Assembly (NCBI GenBank): GCA_020024595.1
Contig: JAHHTO010000172.1
Location: 1-5,147 of the forward strand
DNA from: Schaedlerella sp.
GTDB taxonomy: Bacteria > Bacillota > Clostridia > Lachnospirales > Lachnospiraceae
Direction of reading: 5' to 3'
Length of the DNA stretch: 5,147 nucleotides
Shown here: one piece after another, positions 1-5,147 of the stretch
How positions within the stretch are numbered: the stretch's first letter is position 1
Layout of the letters: every line of letters begins with the position of its first letter
Position numbers and translations under genes: made by a program
The notes under the pieces: model-generated
Database searches by the model: none
Told to the model about the DNA's origin: nothing
What the model saw: only the letters and a program-made list of their open reading frames with translations

Positions 1-559
1 CTCGACTTGTTGTATATTCCGCATGGAATCCAATGCGGTGACTGATCTGCTTCTTCTCATCCTGATTCAAGCGCAGATAATCCTTTTCAACGCCTTCTAC
101 AGTTCCACCAAAATCATTGATACTGTCACAAAACACATACCGAAATCCACTGTCTTTTGCTGCTCTTGCACCGTCATCTACATAGAAATACATATCATAT
201 GCCGCTGTGATCCCGCTCGTCAGATATTCCATGATACCAAGCTTTGTAAACCAATACACAGCTTCTCCTGTAAGCTTTGCCTCATTCGGAAATATCTGCT
301 GATGCAACCACTCGTCCAATTTCATATCATCTGCATAAGAACGCAGAAATGTCATTGCCGTATGTGTATGTGCATTCTTAAATCCTGGCATCAGGAGATT
401 TCCCTCTCCGTCAATCTCTCTATCCCATGTTTCCCCGTTATTTTCCAAAGCCGGTCCTACATAAGTAATTGTGTCCCCCTGAATATGAACTTCACCAAGA
501 AAGGTGGACCGTCCTTCTTCCATAGTCAAAATTTGTACATTAAAAATTCGTGTATGCAT
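1..559 (-). CDS. mtaD: Amidohydrolase, MTA/SAH deaminase-like (N-terminal 186 residues, cut by window edge)
   Basis: This is an open frame of 186 codons running off the left edge, so the C-terminal part is not visible. The family (5'-methylthioadenosine/S-adenosylhomocysteine deaminases, related to guanine and other amino-purine deaminases) consists of cytosolic metal-dependent TIM-barrel hydrolases of about 430 residues that convert adenine nucleosides to inosine forms. Residues 1-55 form the expected N-terminal beta-sandwich strands. LMPGFKNAHTHTAM (56-69) carries the metal-binding HxH (His64, His66). The stretch YADDMKLDEWLHQQIFPNEAKLT (75-97, quoted in part: DEWL, PNEAKLT) is typical of the MTA/SAH deaminase subgroup. 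HAEYT around His179 matches the third metal-ligand motif. The start is ATG at 559, with AAGGAG at 568-573 and an 8-nt spacing. The gene lies 81 nt downstream of the purine nucleoside phosphorylase gene with no clear terminator between, so co-transcription is likely. The family call is firm; the exact substrate is inferred and could be SAH, MTA, adenosine or another aminopurine. Confidence 0.85.
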   Translation of the reverse strand, partial: MHTRIFNVQILTMEEGRSTFLGEVHIQGDTITYVGPALENNGETWDREIDGEGNLLMPGFKNAHTHTAMTFLRSYADDMKLDEWLHQQIFPNEAKLTGEAVYWFTKLGIMEYLTSGITAAYDMYFYVDDGARAAKDSGFRYVFCDSINDFGGTVEGVEKDYLRLNQDEKKQISHRIGFHAEYTTSR

Positions 560-567
560 ATTATGCT

Positions 568-573
568 CTCCTT
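568..573 (-). promoter_or_regulatory. Ribosome binding site of the amidohydrolase
   Basis: AAGGAG on the minus strand lies 8 nt before the ATG at 559 and decides this start. The 81-nt gap upstream is A-rich and shows no strong hairpin followed by a T run, supporting read-through from the phosphorylase gene. Confidence 0.8.
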
Positions 574-640
574 ATCGAAATGATCTCTTTGCTTTTTTTG
601 TCACTTTTTCTCACCCTGTATATCTGCACGTTCCCTGTTT

Positions 641-1477
641 TCACTGGTGCACAGAATCCAGTTTCAGAATCACCTGTGTCACAAGCAGTTCAAACTCTCT
701 GGAACGTCTATCTGCCACTGCCTGCACATCCAGGTCGCAAAAATCTTCTTCGCTGATCCCACTTGCCATGTTAGAGATACAGGAAATCCCACACACCCGT
801 ATTCCCGCATGTCTTGCTGCCAGTGCCTCGCAGGCTGTACTCATACCGACCGCATCTGCTCCCAGCGTCGCAAACATACGAATCTCAGCAGGACTTTCAA
901 AATTCGGTCCCGAACTCTGTACATATACTCCTTTTTGTATTGGAATCTGCTCTTCTTCTGCTATTTTTTGAATCAGTTTCTGTAGTCTTATATCATATAT
1001 ATGTGTCATATCCGGAAATCTATCTCCCAGCTCTGATACATTTTCTCCAATCAATGGAGATGGAACAAAATTTGAAATTTGATCGGTAATCATCATAAAA
1101 TCACCTGTACAGAATTTCCTGTTAATTCCACCTGCTGCATTCGTCAAAAACAACACTTCGATTCCCAAAAGTTTCATCAGTCTGATCGGGAGTACAACCT
1201 CTTCCATAGAATATCCTTCATAATAGTGTACTCGACCCTTCATCAAAATCACCGGCACATCTCCGATATAGCCCAACAGGAACTGCCCAGCATGTCCTTT
1301 CACCGTAGATACCGGAAATCCCGGGATATCCCCATACGGGATTACGCACTCTATCTTCATATTTTTCGCATAATTGCCAAGACCAGATCCTAAAATCAAG
1401 CCAACTCTCGGCTGAAACTCTGTTACAGACCTGCAATATTCATAACACTTTCTCAGTTTTTCATACTGTCTGCTCAT
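641..1477 (-). CDS. punA: Purine nucleoside phosphorylase, trimeric (PNP/MTAP) family
   Basis: The 278-residue product is the usual length for the trimeric PNP/MTAP family, whose cytosolic enzymes split purine nucleosides with phosphate into free base and (deoxy)ribose-1-phosphate. Visible motifs: LILGSGLG (27-34; phosphate-binding Ser31), GHAG (His62), GRVHYYEGY (81-89; Arg82, His84), TNAAGG (112-117), GPNFESPAE (190-198; base-contacting Glu194), GADAVGMST (206-214) and SNMASG (235-240; Asn236). The Glu194/Asn236 pair is that of 6-oxopurine enzymes (inosine, guanosine, xanthosine) rather than of adenine-specific MTAP, which has Asp at the Asn site. The segment that normally holds the ribose 5'-OH-contacting His (LSH in XapA) reads FCD here, with Asp248. 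An in-frame GTG at 1489 would add four residues, but it falls inside AAAGGTGA, which is better read as the ribosome binding site of the ATG at 1477. The next gene is a deaminase whose product this enzyme could cleave. The family is certain; the preferred nucleoside is not. Confidence 0.93.
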   Translation of the reverse strand: MSRQYEKLRKCYEYCRSVTEFQPRVGLILGSGLGNYAKNMKIECVIPYGDIPGFPVSTVKGHAGQFLLGYIGDVPVILMKGRVHYYEGYSMEEVVLPIRLMKLLGIEVLFLTNAAGGINRKFCTGDFMMITDQISNFVPSPLIGENVSELGDRFPDMTHIYDIRLQKLIQKIAEEEQIPIQKGVYVQSSGPNFESPAEIRMFATLGADAVGMSTACEALAARHAGIRVCGISCISNMASGISEEDFCDLDVQAVADRRSREFELLVTQVILKLDSVHQ

Positions 1478-1496
1478 ATGTATTTTCACCTTTCAT

Positions 1497-1526
1497 CAGA
1501 AATCTATCTCATCGACCATATTTCTG
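1497..1526 (-). other. Small hairpin in the leader of the phosphorylase gene
   Basis: A perfect 7-bp inverted repeat (CAGAAAT / ATTTCTG) encloses a 16-nt loop and ends 3 nt before the AAAGGTGA ribosome binding site, within the predicted 5' leader of about 70 nt. The stem is AT-rich and weak. It has no T run, so it is not a terminator, and I see no purine-riboswitch core around it. A function is not shown. Confidence 0.35.
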
Positions 1527-1553
1527 CATCTTTTTCAATTTTTTATAAATATC

Positions 1554-1582
1554 ATTATACCGTTTCTTTTTCTTCCCCACAA
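1554..1582 (-). promoter_or_regulatory. Sigma-A-like promoter for the phosphorylase gene
   Basis: The minus strand carries a perfect TATAAT (-10, 1554-1559) and TTGTGG (-35, 1577-1582), separated by 17 nt. The -35 matches consensus only at TTG. Initiation would fall near 1547, leaving a leader of about 70 nt before the ATG at 1477. This suggests the phosphorylase/amidohydrolase pair is transcribed separately from spoIVA. Confidence 0.6.
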
Positions 1583-1605
1583 GAGAAATTTGTCCTATTA
1601 GTCAA

Positions 1606-1672
1606 TGGAACGCGGGAATATCTGACAGAATACTCAAAAAGTTCTCTCCTCTGACAGCACCCCTGCGCTCCA
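1606..1672. repeat. Imperfect palindrome, possible dispersed intergenic repeat
   Basis: Outer arms TGGAACGCGGG (1606-1616) and CCCTGCGCTCCA (1661-1672) pair over ten to eleven positions with one G-T wobble and one bulged base. Just inside them sits an 8-bp direct repeat, TCTGACAG, at 1621-1628 and 1650-1657. Its core is nearly self-complementary, so the two copies can pair around one mismatch and extend the stem. A weak inner stem around a five-base A/T run (1636-1640 on the plus strand) closes the structure. It lies between the spoIVA stop and the phosphorylase promoter, and neither side has a good T run, so it is not a classical terminator. It could be a REP/MITE-like repeat or a structured 3' end for spoIVA mRNA. 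Copy number cannot be judged from this window. Confidence 0.45.
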
Positions 1673-1701
1673 CATCTTCTTTAAAATTCCCGTGTACTGC
1701 T

Positions 1702-3174
1702 TCAGATAATAATGCAGACCAGACCTCCATTGCAGTCATTGACAATCTTCTGCATAGATTCCTGTAGCTTTACCTGACTCTCATCATTGATCATTGCAAT
1801 TTTATTACGCATCCCATCCATCACAAGTTCTTCCACTGATTTTCCAAAAATATTGGTTGCCCATACCCCCTCTTCCGTCTCCCCTTCAGCCTTGATATAA
1901 TCAACCAGATCCTGCGCCTGCTGCTCATTCCCCACAATCGGGGCAATTTCCGTCTCAATATTAGCACGGATCATGTGGATAGATGGTGCCTCAGAATGAA
2001 TCTTAACTCCGAACTTATTTCCCTGTTTAATGATTACTGGCTCATCTAGGTGGATTTCCTCTTTTTTCGGACTCACCACCCCGTACCCTTTCATTTTCAC
2101 ATCAGCAAAAGCATCCTTGACCTGTGTATATTCTTCCTTCATCGAAGCAAGTTCTTTTATTACATTAATCAGCTCATATTCTCCCTGTATAGACGTTCCT
2201 GTCAATTCGCTGAGCACTTCATAGTAGAACTTCTGATCAAATAAAATTTGGATACTCACCTTTCCACTATCCATTTCAATTTTTTCGATCTGAATTTTCT
2301 CTATGTAATCACTTCCACACTCTGGCAACCTGGCAGTCGCACTCCGGATATCCGTTAGTTCTGCCATCACACCTCTCACGGTACGTAATAGATCTTTCTT
2401 TATGGTATGTTCTCGTGAAAGCATCTCCACCCACTTCGGAATATAGAATTCCACTTCCGAAATCGGAAAACCAAACAACATCTGACGCATGATATGATGC
2501 ACATCTTCCTCTTTCATTTGTTCACAGTTGACTGCTAGCACTGAGGTCTGATATTTATTTTCCAGTTCCTTTTTCAATGCTGCTACCTCTTCTGTATATG
2601 GTTTCCTGCAATTTAGGATCATCACAAACGGCTTCCCTATAGAGCTCAGCTCTTGTACCGTTCTTTCCTCTGCTGCCACATACTGTTCCCGTGGAATACT
2701 TCCGATGCTTCCATCCGTTGTCACAACAATGCCCACGGTAGAATGATCATGGATCACCTTTTGTGTCCCGATCGATGCCGCTTTCGTAAATGGAATTTCG
2801 TACTCGAACCACGGGGTTTTCACCTGCCGTTCTGTCTCATTTTCTGTATGACCAGAGGCTCCTTCTACCATAAATCCAACACAATCAATCAGCCTTACTT
2901 TCACATCCACATCTTCTGCTAGCCTGATTTTTGCTGCTTCCTTCGGTACAAATTTAGGTTCTGTTGTCATAATCGTGGTCCCCGAAGCTGATTGTGGTAA
3001 CTCATCCTTTGTGCGCCCCTTTGCATGTTCATCCGTCATATTTGGCAAAACAAGTAACTCCATGAACCTTTTAATAAAAGTTGACTTGCCTGTCCGCACC
3101 GGACCAACTACTCCAATGTAGATTTCGCCATTGGTTCTGGCTTTCATATCTTTGTATAACTGAAATGAATCCAT
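1702..3174 (-). CDS. spoIVA: Stage IV sporulation protein A, spore coat morphogenetic ATPase
   Basis: The 490-residue product closely matches the roughly 492 residues known for SpoIVA. In the mother cell this ATPase is anchored to the forespore outer membrane by SpoVM and polymerises irreversibly to form the basement layer of the spore coat; it is also needed for cortex assembly. The N-terminal TRAFAC-type domain shows Walker A GPVRTGKST (24-32, Lys30), threonines in TIMTTEPKF (67-75) that fit the sensor Thr70/Thr71, and Walker B LIDCVGF (95-101, Asp97), all at B. subtilis positions. The usual GTPase NKxD motif is absent (NCRKP, from 188), in line with ATP use. A middle domain follows, and the C-terminus ends in the conserved hydrophobic tail NGGLVCIII. 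The ATG at 3174 has an AAGGGGG ribosome binding site 7 nt upstream. A sigma-E promoter precedes it. The gene follows gpsA by 65 nt. Identification is secure. Confidence 0.98.
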   Translation of the reverse strand: MDSFQLYKDMKARTNGEIYIGVVGPVRTGKSTFIKRFMELLVLPNMTDEHAKGRTKDELPQSASGTTIMTTEPKFVPKEAAKIRLAEDVDVKVRLIDCVGFMVEGASGHTENETERQVKTPWFEYEIPFTKAASIGTQKVIHDHSTVGIVVTTDGSIGSIPREQYVAAEERTVQELSSIGKPFVMILNCRKPYTEEVAALKKELENKYQTSVLAVNCEQMKEEDVHHIMRQMLFGFPISEVEFYIPKWVEMLSREHTIKKDLLRTVRGVMAELTDIRSATARLPECGSDYIEKIQIEKIEMDSGKVSIQILFDQKFYYEVLSELTGTSIQGEYELINVIKELASMKEEYTQVKDAFADVKMKGYGVVSPKKEEIHLDEPVIIKQGNKFGVKIHSEAPSIHMIRANIETEIAPIVGNEQQAQDLVDYIKAEGETEEGVWATNIFGKSVEELVMDGMRNKIAMINDESQVKLQESMQKIVNDCNGGLVCIII

Positions 3175-3224
3175 AAAAATTCCCCCTTATTCTGCTGATA
3201 CCAATGTATGCAGAATGAAGGGGG
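3175..3224 (-). terminator. Hairpin plus T run between gpsA and spoIVA; its 3' arm holds the spoIVA RBS
   Basis: On the minus strand, CCCCCTTCATTCTGC (3210-3224) is followed by a 14-nt loop and GCAGAATAAGGGGG (3182-3195). The arms pair over 14 bp with one bulged C, and ATAC/GTAT in the loop can add four more pairs. AATTTTT follows directly and runs into the spoIVA ATG. This has the form of an intrinsic terminator for the der-plsY-gpsA transcript, although the T run is only five bases and preceded by AA, so termination may be partial. The AAGGGGG ribosome binding site of spoIVA (3182-3188) would be paired in any read-through RNA. Confidence 0.7.
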
Positions 3225-3231
3225 GATATTC
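3203..3231 (-). promoter_or_regulatory. Sigma-E (mother-cell) promoter of spoIVA
   Basis: On the minus strand, GAATATC (-35, 3225-3231) and CATACATT (-10, 3203-3210) are separated by exactly 14 nt. The -10 is a full match to the known sigma-E consensus CATACAnT, and the -35 fits GhATAtT with one mismatch at its last base. Transcription would begin around 3195-3198, giving a leader of roughly 20-25 nt before the ATG at 3174. Sigma-E control of spoIVA is established in B. subtilis. The promoter lies between the gpsA stop codon and the spoIVA ribosome binding site, overlapping a hairpin. Confidence 0.85.
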
Positions 3232-3239
3232 CTATTTTC

Positions 3240-4259
3240 TTACTTCTTTTCTTCCCACGGAAGTGCTGCTACCTCACTTCGTAATTCCCGCTGCATCAAG
3301 TCATCCACTGCTTCTGCCGGATTTTTTCCTTCAAAAAGCACTGCATTGACTTCCTGTACGATCGGCATGGAGACTTCATACTTCTCTGCAAGAGCTGCTG
3401 CAGCCTTAGCTGAATAAACGCCTTCCACGACCATCTTTACCTCATCCATTGCTTCCTGCATGGATTTCCCCTGTCCGATCAAATATCCGGCTTTCCGATT
3501 CCGACTATGGACACTGGCACAGGTAACGATCAAATCTCCGATTCCAGTCAATCCGCTAAATGTCTGGATTTTTCCACCCATCTTTACACCCAGCCTTGCA
3601 ATTTCCGCAATTCCTCTTGTAATCAGAGCCGCCTTCGTATTATCTCCATATCCAAGCCCGTCTGCAATCCCCGCAGCCAGAGCGATAACATTTTTCAAAG
3701 CTCCTCCCAGTTCGATCCCCAAAAGATCCGGACTTGTATAAACACGAAACGCTTTGCTGATAAACATTCTCTGCAGATATTCTGCAGTTTCTTTCGTCTT
3801 TGCACCAATTACGCAAGTTGTTGGAAGCTTCCGACCAACTTCCTCTGCATGACTCGGTCCGGAGAGAACCGCAACATCCGCCTGTGGTATTTCTTCTTCG
3901 ATCTGCTGAGAAAGCGTTTTCAGAGTTCCCTCCTCAATTCCTTTCGCAACATCTACAATCACCTGTCCTTCTTCCACATATGCACTCATCTTCTTCGCTG
4001 TCATACGTGTAAATGGAGATGGCACTGCCAAGACAAGAAAATCTTTTCCTCTGACTGCTGTTTCCAGAGTTCCTGTAAATATCATATCTTCCGGCAGTTT
4101 CACTCCTGAAAGTTTGGTTTTATGTTCACGCTCTTCACTCAACATCCGCACTTCTTCTGCATCGATAGACCAGACAGTCACCTGATGCCCATTATCATGA
4201 AGCAGAACAGACAATGCCGTTCCCCAGCTTCCCGCACCGATGATTCCTACATTTGCCAT
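3240..4259 (-). CDS. gpsA: NAD(P)H-dependent glycerol-3-phosphate dehydrogenase
   Basis: GpsA reduces dihydroxyacetone phosphate to sn-glycerol-3-phosphate, the backbone for phospholipid synthesis, in the cytosol. The 339-residue product has the family's usual length. The Rossmann fold opens with GIIGAGSWG (5-13), DVAKGIE (103-109) holds the conserved Lys106, LSGPSHAEEV (132-141) follows, ELGGALKN (183-190) carries the catalytic Lys189, and TGIGDL (238-243) and SRNRKAG (252-258) form the substrate-binding C-terminal domain. The ATG at 4259 is chosen because AAGGAG lies 10 nt upstream and the Rossmann strand starts at once. A GTG at 4295, overlapping the plsY stop by one base, would add 12 residues without a ribosome binding site. 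An ATG at 4268 sits only a base or so after the same AAGGAG. The gene follows plsY by 35 nt, and its product is the substrate of the PlsY reaction. Confidence 0.97.
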   Translation of the reverse strand: MANVGIIGAGSWGTALSVLLHDNGHQVTVWSIDAEEVRMLSEEREHKTKLSGVKLPEDMIFTGTLETAVRGKDFLVLAVPSPFTRMTAKKMSAYVEEGQVIVDVAKGIEEGTLKTLSQQIEEEIPQADVAVLSGPSHAEEVGRKLPTTCVIGAKTKETAEYLQRMFISKAFRVYTSPDLLGIELGGALKNVIALAAGIADGLGYGDNTKAALITRGIAEIARLGVKMGGKIQTFSGLTGIGDLIVTCASVHSRNRKAGYLIGQGKSMQEAMDEVKMVVEGVYSAKAAAALAEKYEVSMPIVQEVNAVLFEGKNPAEAVDDLMQRELRSEVAALPWEEKK

Positions 4260-4294
4260 AATCTCCATTCTCCTTTTCAAGCAATCTTCTATCA

Positions 4295-4927
4295 CTATGA
4301 TTTCTTAGAACCAAATCGGTTCTCTTTTCCTTCCAGTAAACGCTTAATATTATCCTTATGCCGTATCCATGCAAGCAGCATTAGAATAAATGCAATGCCG
4401 TACAACTCCAGACGATACTTCATCACCATCTCGAATCCACCCAGTTCTCCAAACAGAATCATTTCCAGAAAAAAAGTCGTAGATGCCAGTAAAGAGCCAA
4501 GCGACACATACCTTGTTAACAGCACCGCCACAAGAAAGGCAGCTAATGGAATCGGTACCATCCAAACACTGGTGGATACAACCAGACCTGCCAGCACAGC
4601 GATTCCCTTTCCACCTTTGAACTTCAGATAAAATGGAAAATTGTGTCCCAATGTTGCTCCCAAGCCTGCATACATTCCAAGCAGCGGTGCAAACTCCGTC
4701 TCACGAAAAACAAATCGCATCGCCACCACTGCAAGCACACATTTCAACACATCTCCGATAAATGTAAGTGCTCCGGCTTTCCAACCCATCACACGCAGTG
4801 CATTGGTACTCCCAGCATTACCGCTTCCTTGTTTTCGAATATCAATATGATGTAACTTACCAACAAGATACCCTGTCTGAAACAGGCCACATGCATATCC
4901 CACTATAAGGCAGATGATTCGTTCCAT
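4295..4927 (-). CDS. plsY: Acyl-phosphate:glycerol-3-phosphate acyltransferase
   Basis: PlsY is an integral membrane enzyme that transfers an acyl group from acyl-phosphate (made by PlsX) to glycerol-3-phosphate, giving lysophosphatidic acid. The 210-residue product has the normal family length and several hydrophobic membrane segments (roughly 1-23, 52-74, 82-97, 109-138, 142-161 and 174-188). All three family motifs are present: GSGNAGSTNALR (34-45), the glycine-rich GHNFPFYLKFKGGKG (94-108), and RHKDNIKRLLEGKENR (189-204). The start is ATG at 4927, three bases after the der stop codon, with AAGGAG located inside the last der codons 9 nt upstream. This suggests translational coupling. gpsA, which supplies the acceptor substrate, follows directly. 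Confidence 0.97.
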   Translation of the reverse strand: MERIICLIVGYACGLFQTGYLVGKLHHIDIRKQGSGNAGSTNALRVMGWKAGALTFIGDVLKCVLAVVAMRFVFRETEFAPLLGMYAGLGATLGHNFPFYLKFKGGKGIAVLAGLVVSTSVWMVPIPLAAFLVAVLLTRYVSLGSLLASTTFFLEMILFGELGGFEMVMKYRLELYGIAFILMLLAWIRHKDNIKRLLEGKENRFGSKKS

Positions 4928-4930
4928 ACT

Positions 4931-5147
4931 CTACTGCTCCTTTTCTTTTCTCTCTCGGATGAAAAACTTCAATGATGTCCCCTTAAATCCAAATGCTTCC
5001 CGGATTTTATTTTCCAGATACCGTGTATAAGAAAAATGCATCAATTCTTTATCATTTACAAAAATGACAAACGTCGGCGGTTTCACAGCTACCTGTGTAA
5101 TATAATACAATTTCAGCCGCTTTCCCTTATCTGACGGTGGCTGCTGC
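4931..5147 (-). CDS. der: GTPase Der/EngA, C-terminal 71 residues (cut by window edge)
   Basis: The frame runs in from the right edge and gives 71 residues ending at the TAG at 4931-4933. Der is a GTPase with two tandem G domains and a C-terminal KH-like domain that acts in assembly of the 50S ribosomal subunit; full length is about 440 residues. The visible part is the KH-like domain end: PPSDKGKRLKLYY, then VKPPTFVIFVND, FSYTRYLENKIREAFGF and a basic tail RERKEKEQ, all strongly typical of Der. The G domains lie outside the window. The plsY ribosome binding site overlaps its last codons. Confidence 0.96.
   Translation of the reverse strand, partial: QQPPSDKGKRLKLYYITQVAVKPPTFVIFVNDKELMHFSYTRYLENKIREAFGFKGTSLKFFIRERKEKEQ

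Noticed and set aside
23..583. Plus-strand open frame of 186 codons opposite the amidohydrolase
   Set aside because: It is the antisense shadow of the amidohydrolase; its product is Cys/His-rich low-quality sequence with no family motif and no ribosome binding site.
560..640. Possible promoter (TATACA-like) and a GTG-started 22-codon frame between phosphorylase and amidohydrolase genes
   Set aside because: No credible -35 element at proper spacing and no ribosome binding site for the small frame; the gap is best read as an A-rich intra-operon spacer.
1490..1560. Purine riboswitch in the phosphorylase leader
   Set aside because: The conserved purine-aptamer core and three-way junction are not visible; only a single weak hairpin is present.
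1602..1673. Short minus-strand GTG-started reading frame of 23 codons ending in SDIPAFH
   Set aside because: There is no convincing ribosome binding site, it coincides with the palindrome arms, and the same open frame simply extends upstream into spoIVA; better explained by the repeat than by a gene.
1673..1701. Intrinsic terminator right after spoIVA
   Set aside because: No GC-rich hairpin followed by a T run was found on the minus strand here; the nearest fold is the 1606-1672 palindrome, which lacks a T run.
3507..4109. Plus-strand open frame of 200 codons opposite gpsA
   Set aside because: Antisense to well-conserved gpsA motifs, with no recognisable domain or start signals.
4260..4295. 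Upstream GTG start for gpsA overlapping the plsY stop by one base
   Set aside because: It would suggest stop-start coupling, but there is no Shine-Dalgarno before it and the added 12 residues are outside the family fold; the ATG at 4259 has AAGGAG at proper spacing.

Overview
The window is a 5.1 kb stretch of chromosome in which every supported gene lies on the minus strand. Read 5'->3' on that strand (right to left), the order is: the C-terminal end of der/engA (cut by the right edge), plsY, gpsA, spoIVA, a trimeric-type purine nucleoside phosphorylase, and the N-terminal half of a MtaD/SAH-deaminase-like amidohydrolase (cut by the left edge). The spore-coat ATPase gene spoIVA, AAGGAG-type ribosome binding sites, a moderate-to-low GC content and the der-plsY-gpsA-spoIVA order all point to an endospore-forming Firmicute. 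A clostridial gut-type organism such as a Lachnospiraceae member is most likely; that last placement is inference.

Right part (3240-5147): der, plsY and gpsA are tightly packed. The plsY ribosome binding site lies inside the end of der, and the gap from plsY to gpsA is 35 nt. They look like one vegetative transcription unit joining ribosome assembly (Der) to the first steps of phospholipid synthesis: GpsA makes sn-glycerol-3-phosphate and PlsY acylates it.

Middle (1702-3239): spoIVA is complete, with Walker A, sensor threonines and Walker B at the positions known for Bacillus subtilis SpoIVA. The 65-nt gap in front of it is unusually dense. A near-perfect sigma-E promoter (GAATATC, 14 nt, CATACATT) overlaps a 14-bp inverted repeat followed by a short T run. 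The 3' arm of that hairpin contains the spoIVA ribosome binding site. A transcript reading through from gpsA would carry the whole hairpin, whereas one starting at the sigma-E promoter would lack the 5' arm. This is the most interesting regulatory arrangement in the window.

Left part (1-1701): a 212-nt intergenic region holds a 67-bp imperfect palindrome with an internal direct repeat, possibly a dispersed repeat. It also holds a sigma-A-like promoter and a small leader hairpin in front of the phosphorylase gene. The phosphorylase and the amidohydrolase are 81 nt apart with no visible terminator between them. They probably act in sequence: deamination of an adenine nucleoside or thio-nucleoside, then phosphorolysis of the resulting inosine-type nucleoside. 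The phosphorylase lacks the His that normally contacts the ribose 5'-hydroxyl, which fits a modified 5' group on the substrate.

No mobile-element genes, CRISPR arrays, tRNAs or rRNAs were seen. I found no wholly new system; the regulatory knot before spoIVA and the phosphorylase/deaminase pair are the items worth follow-up.
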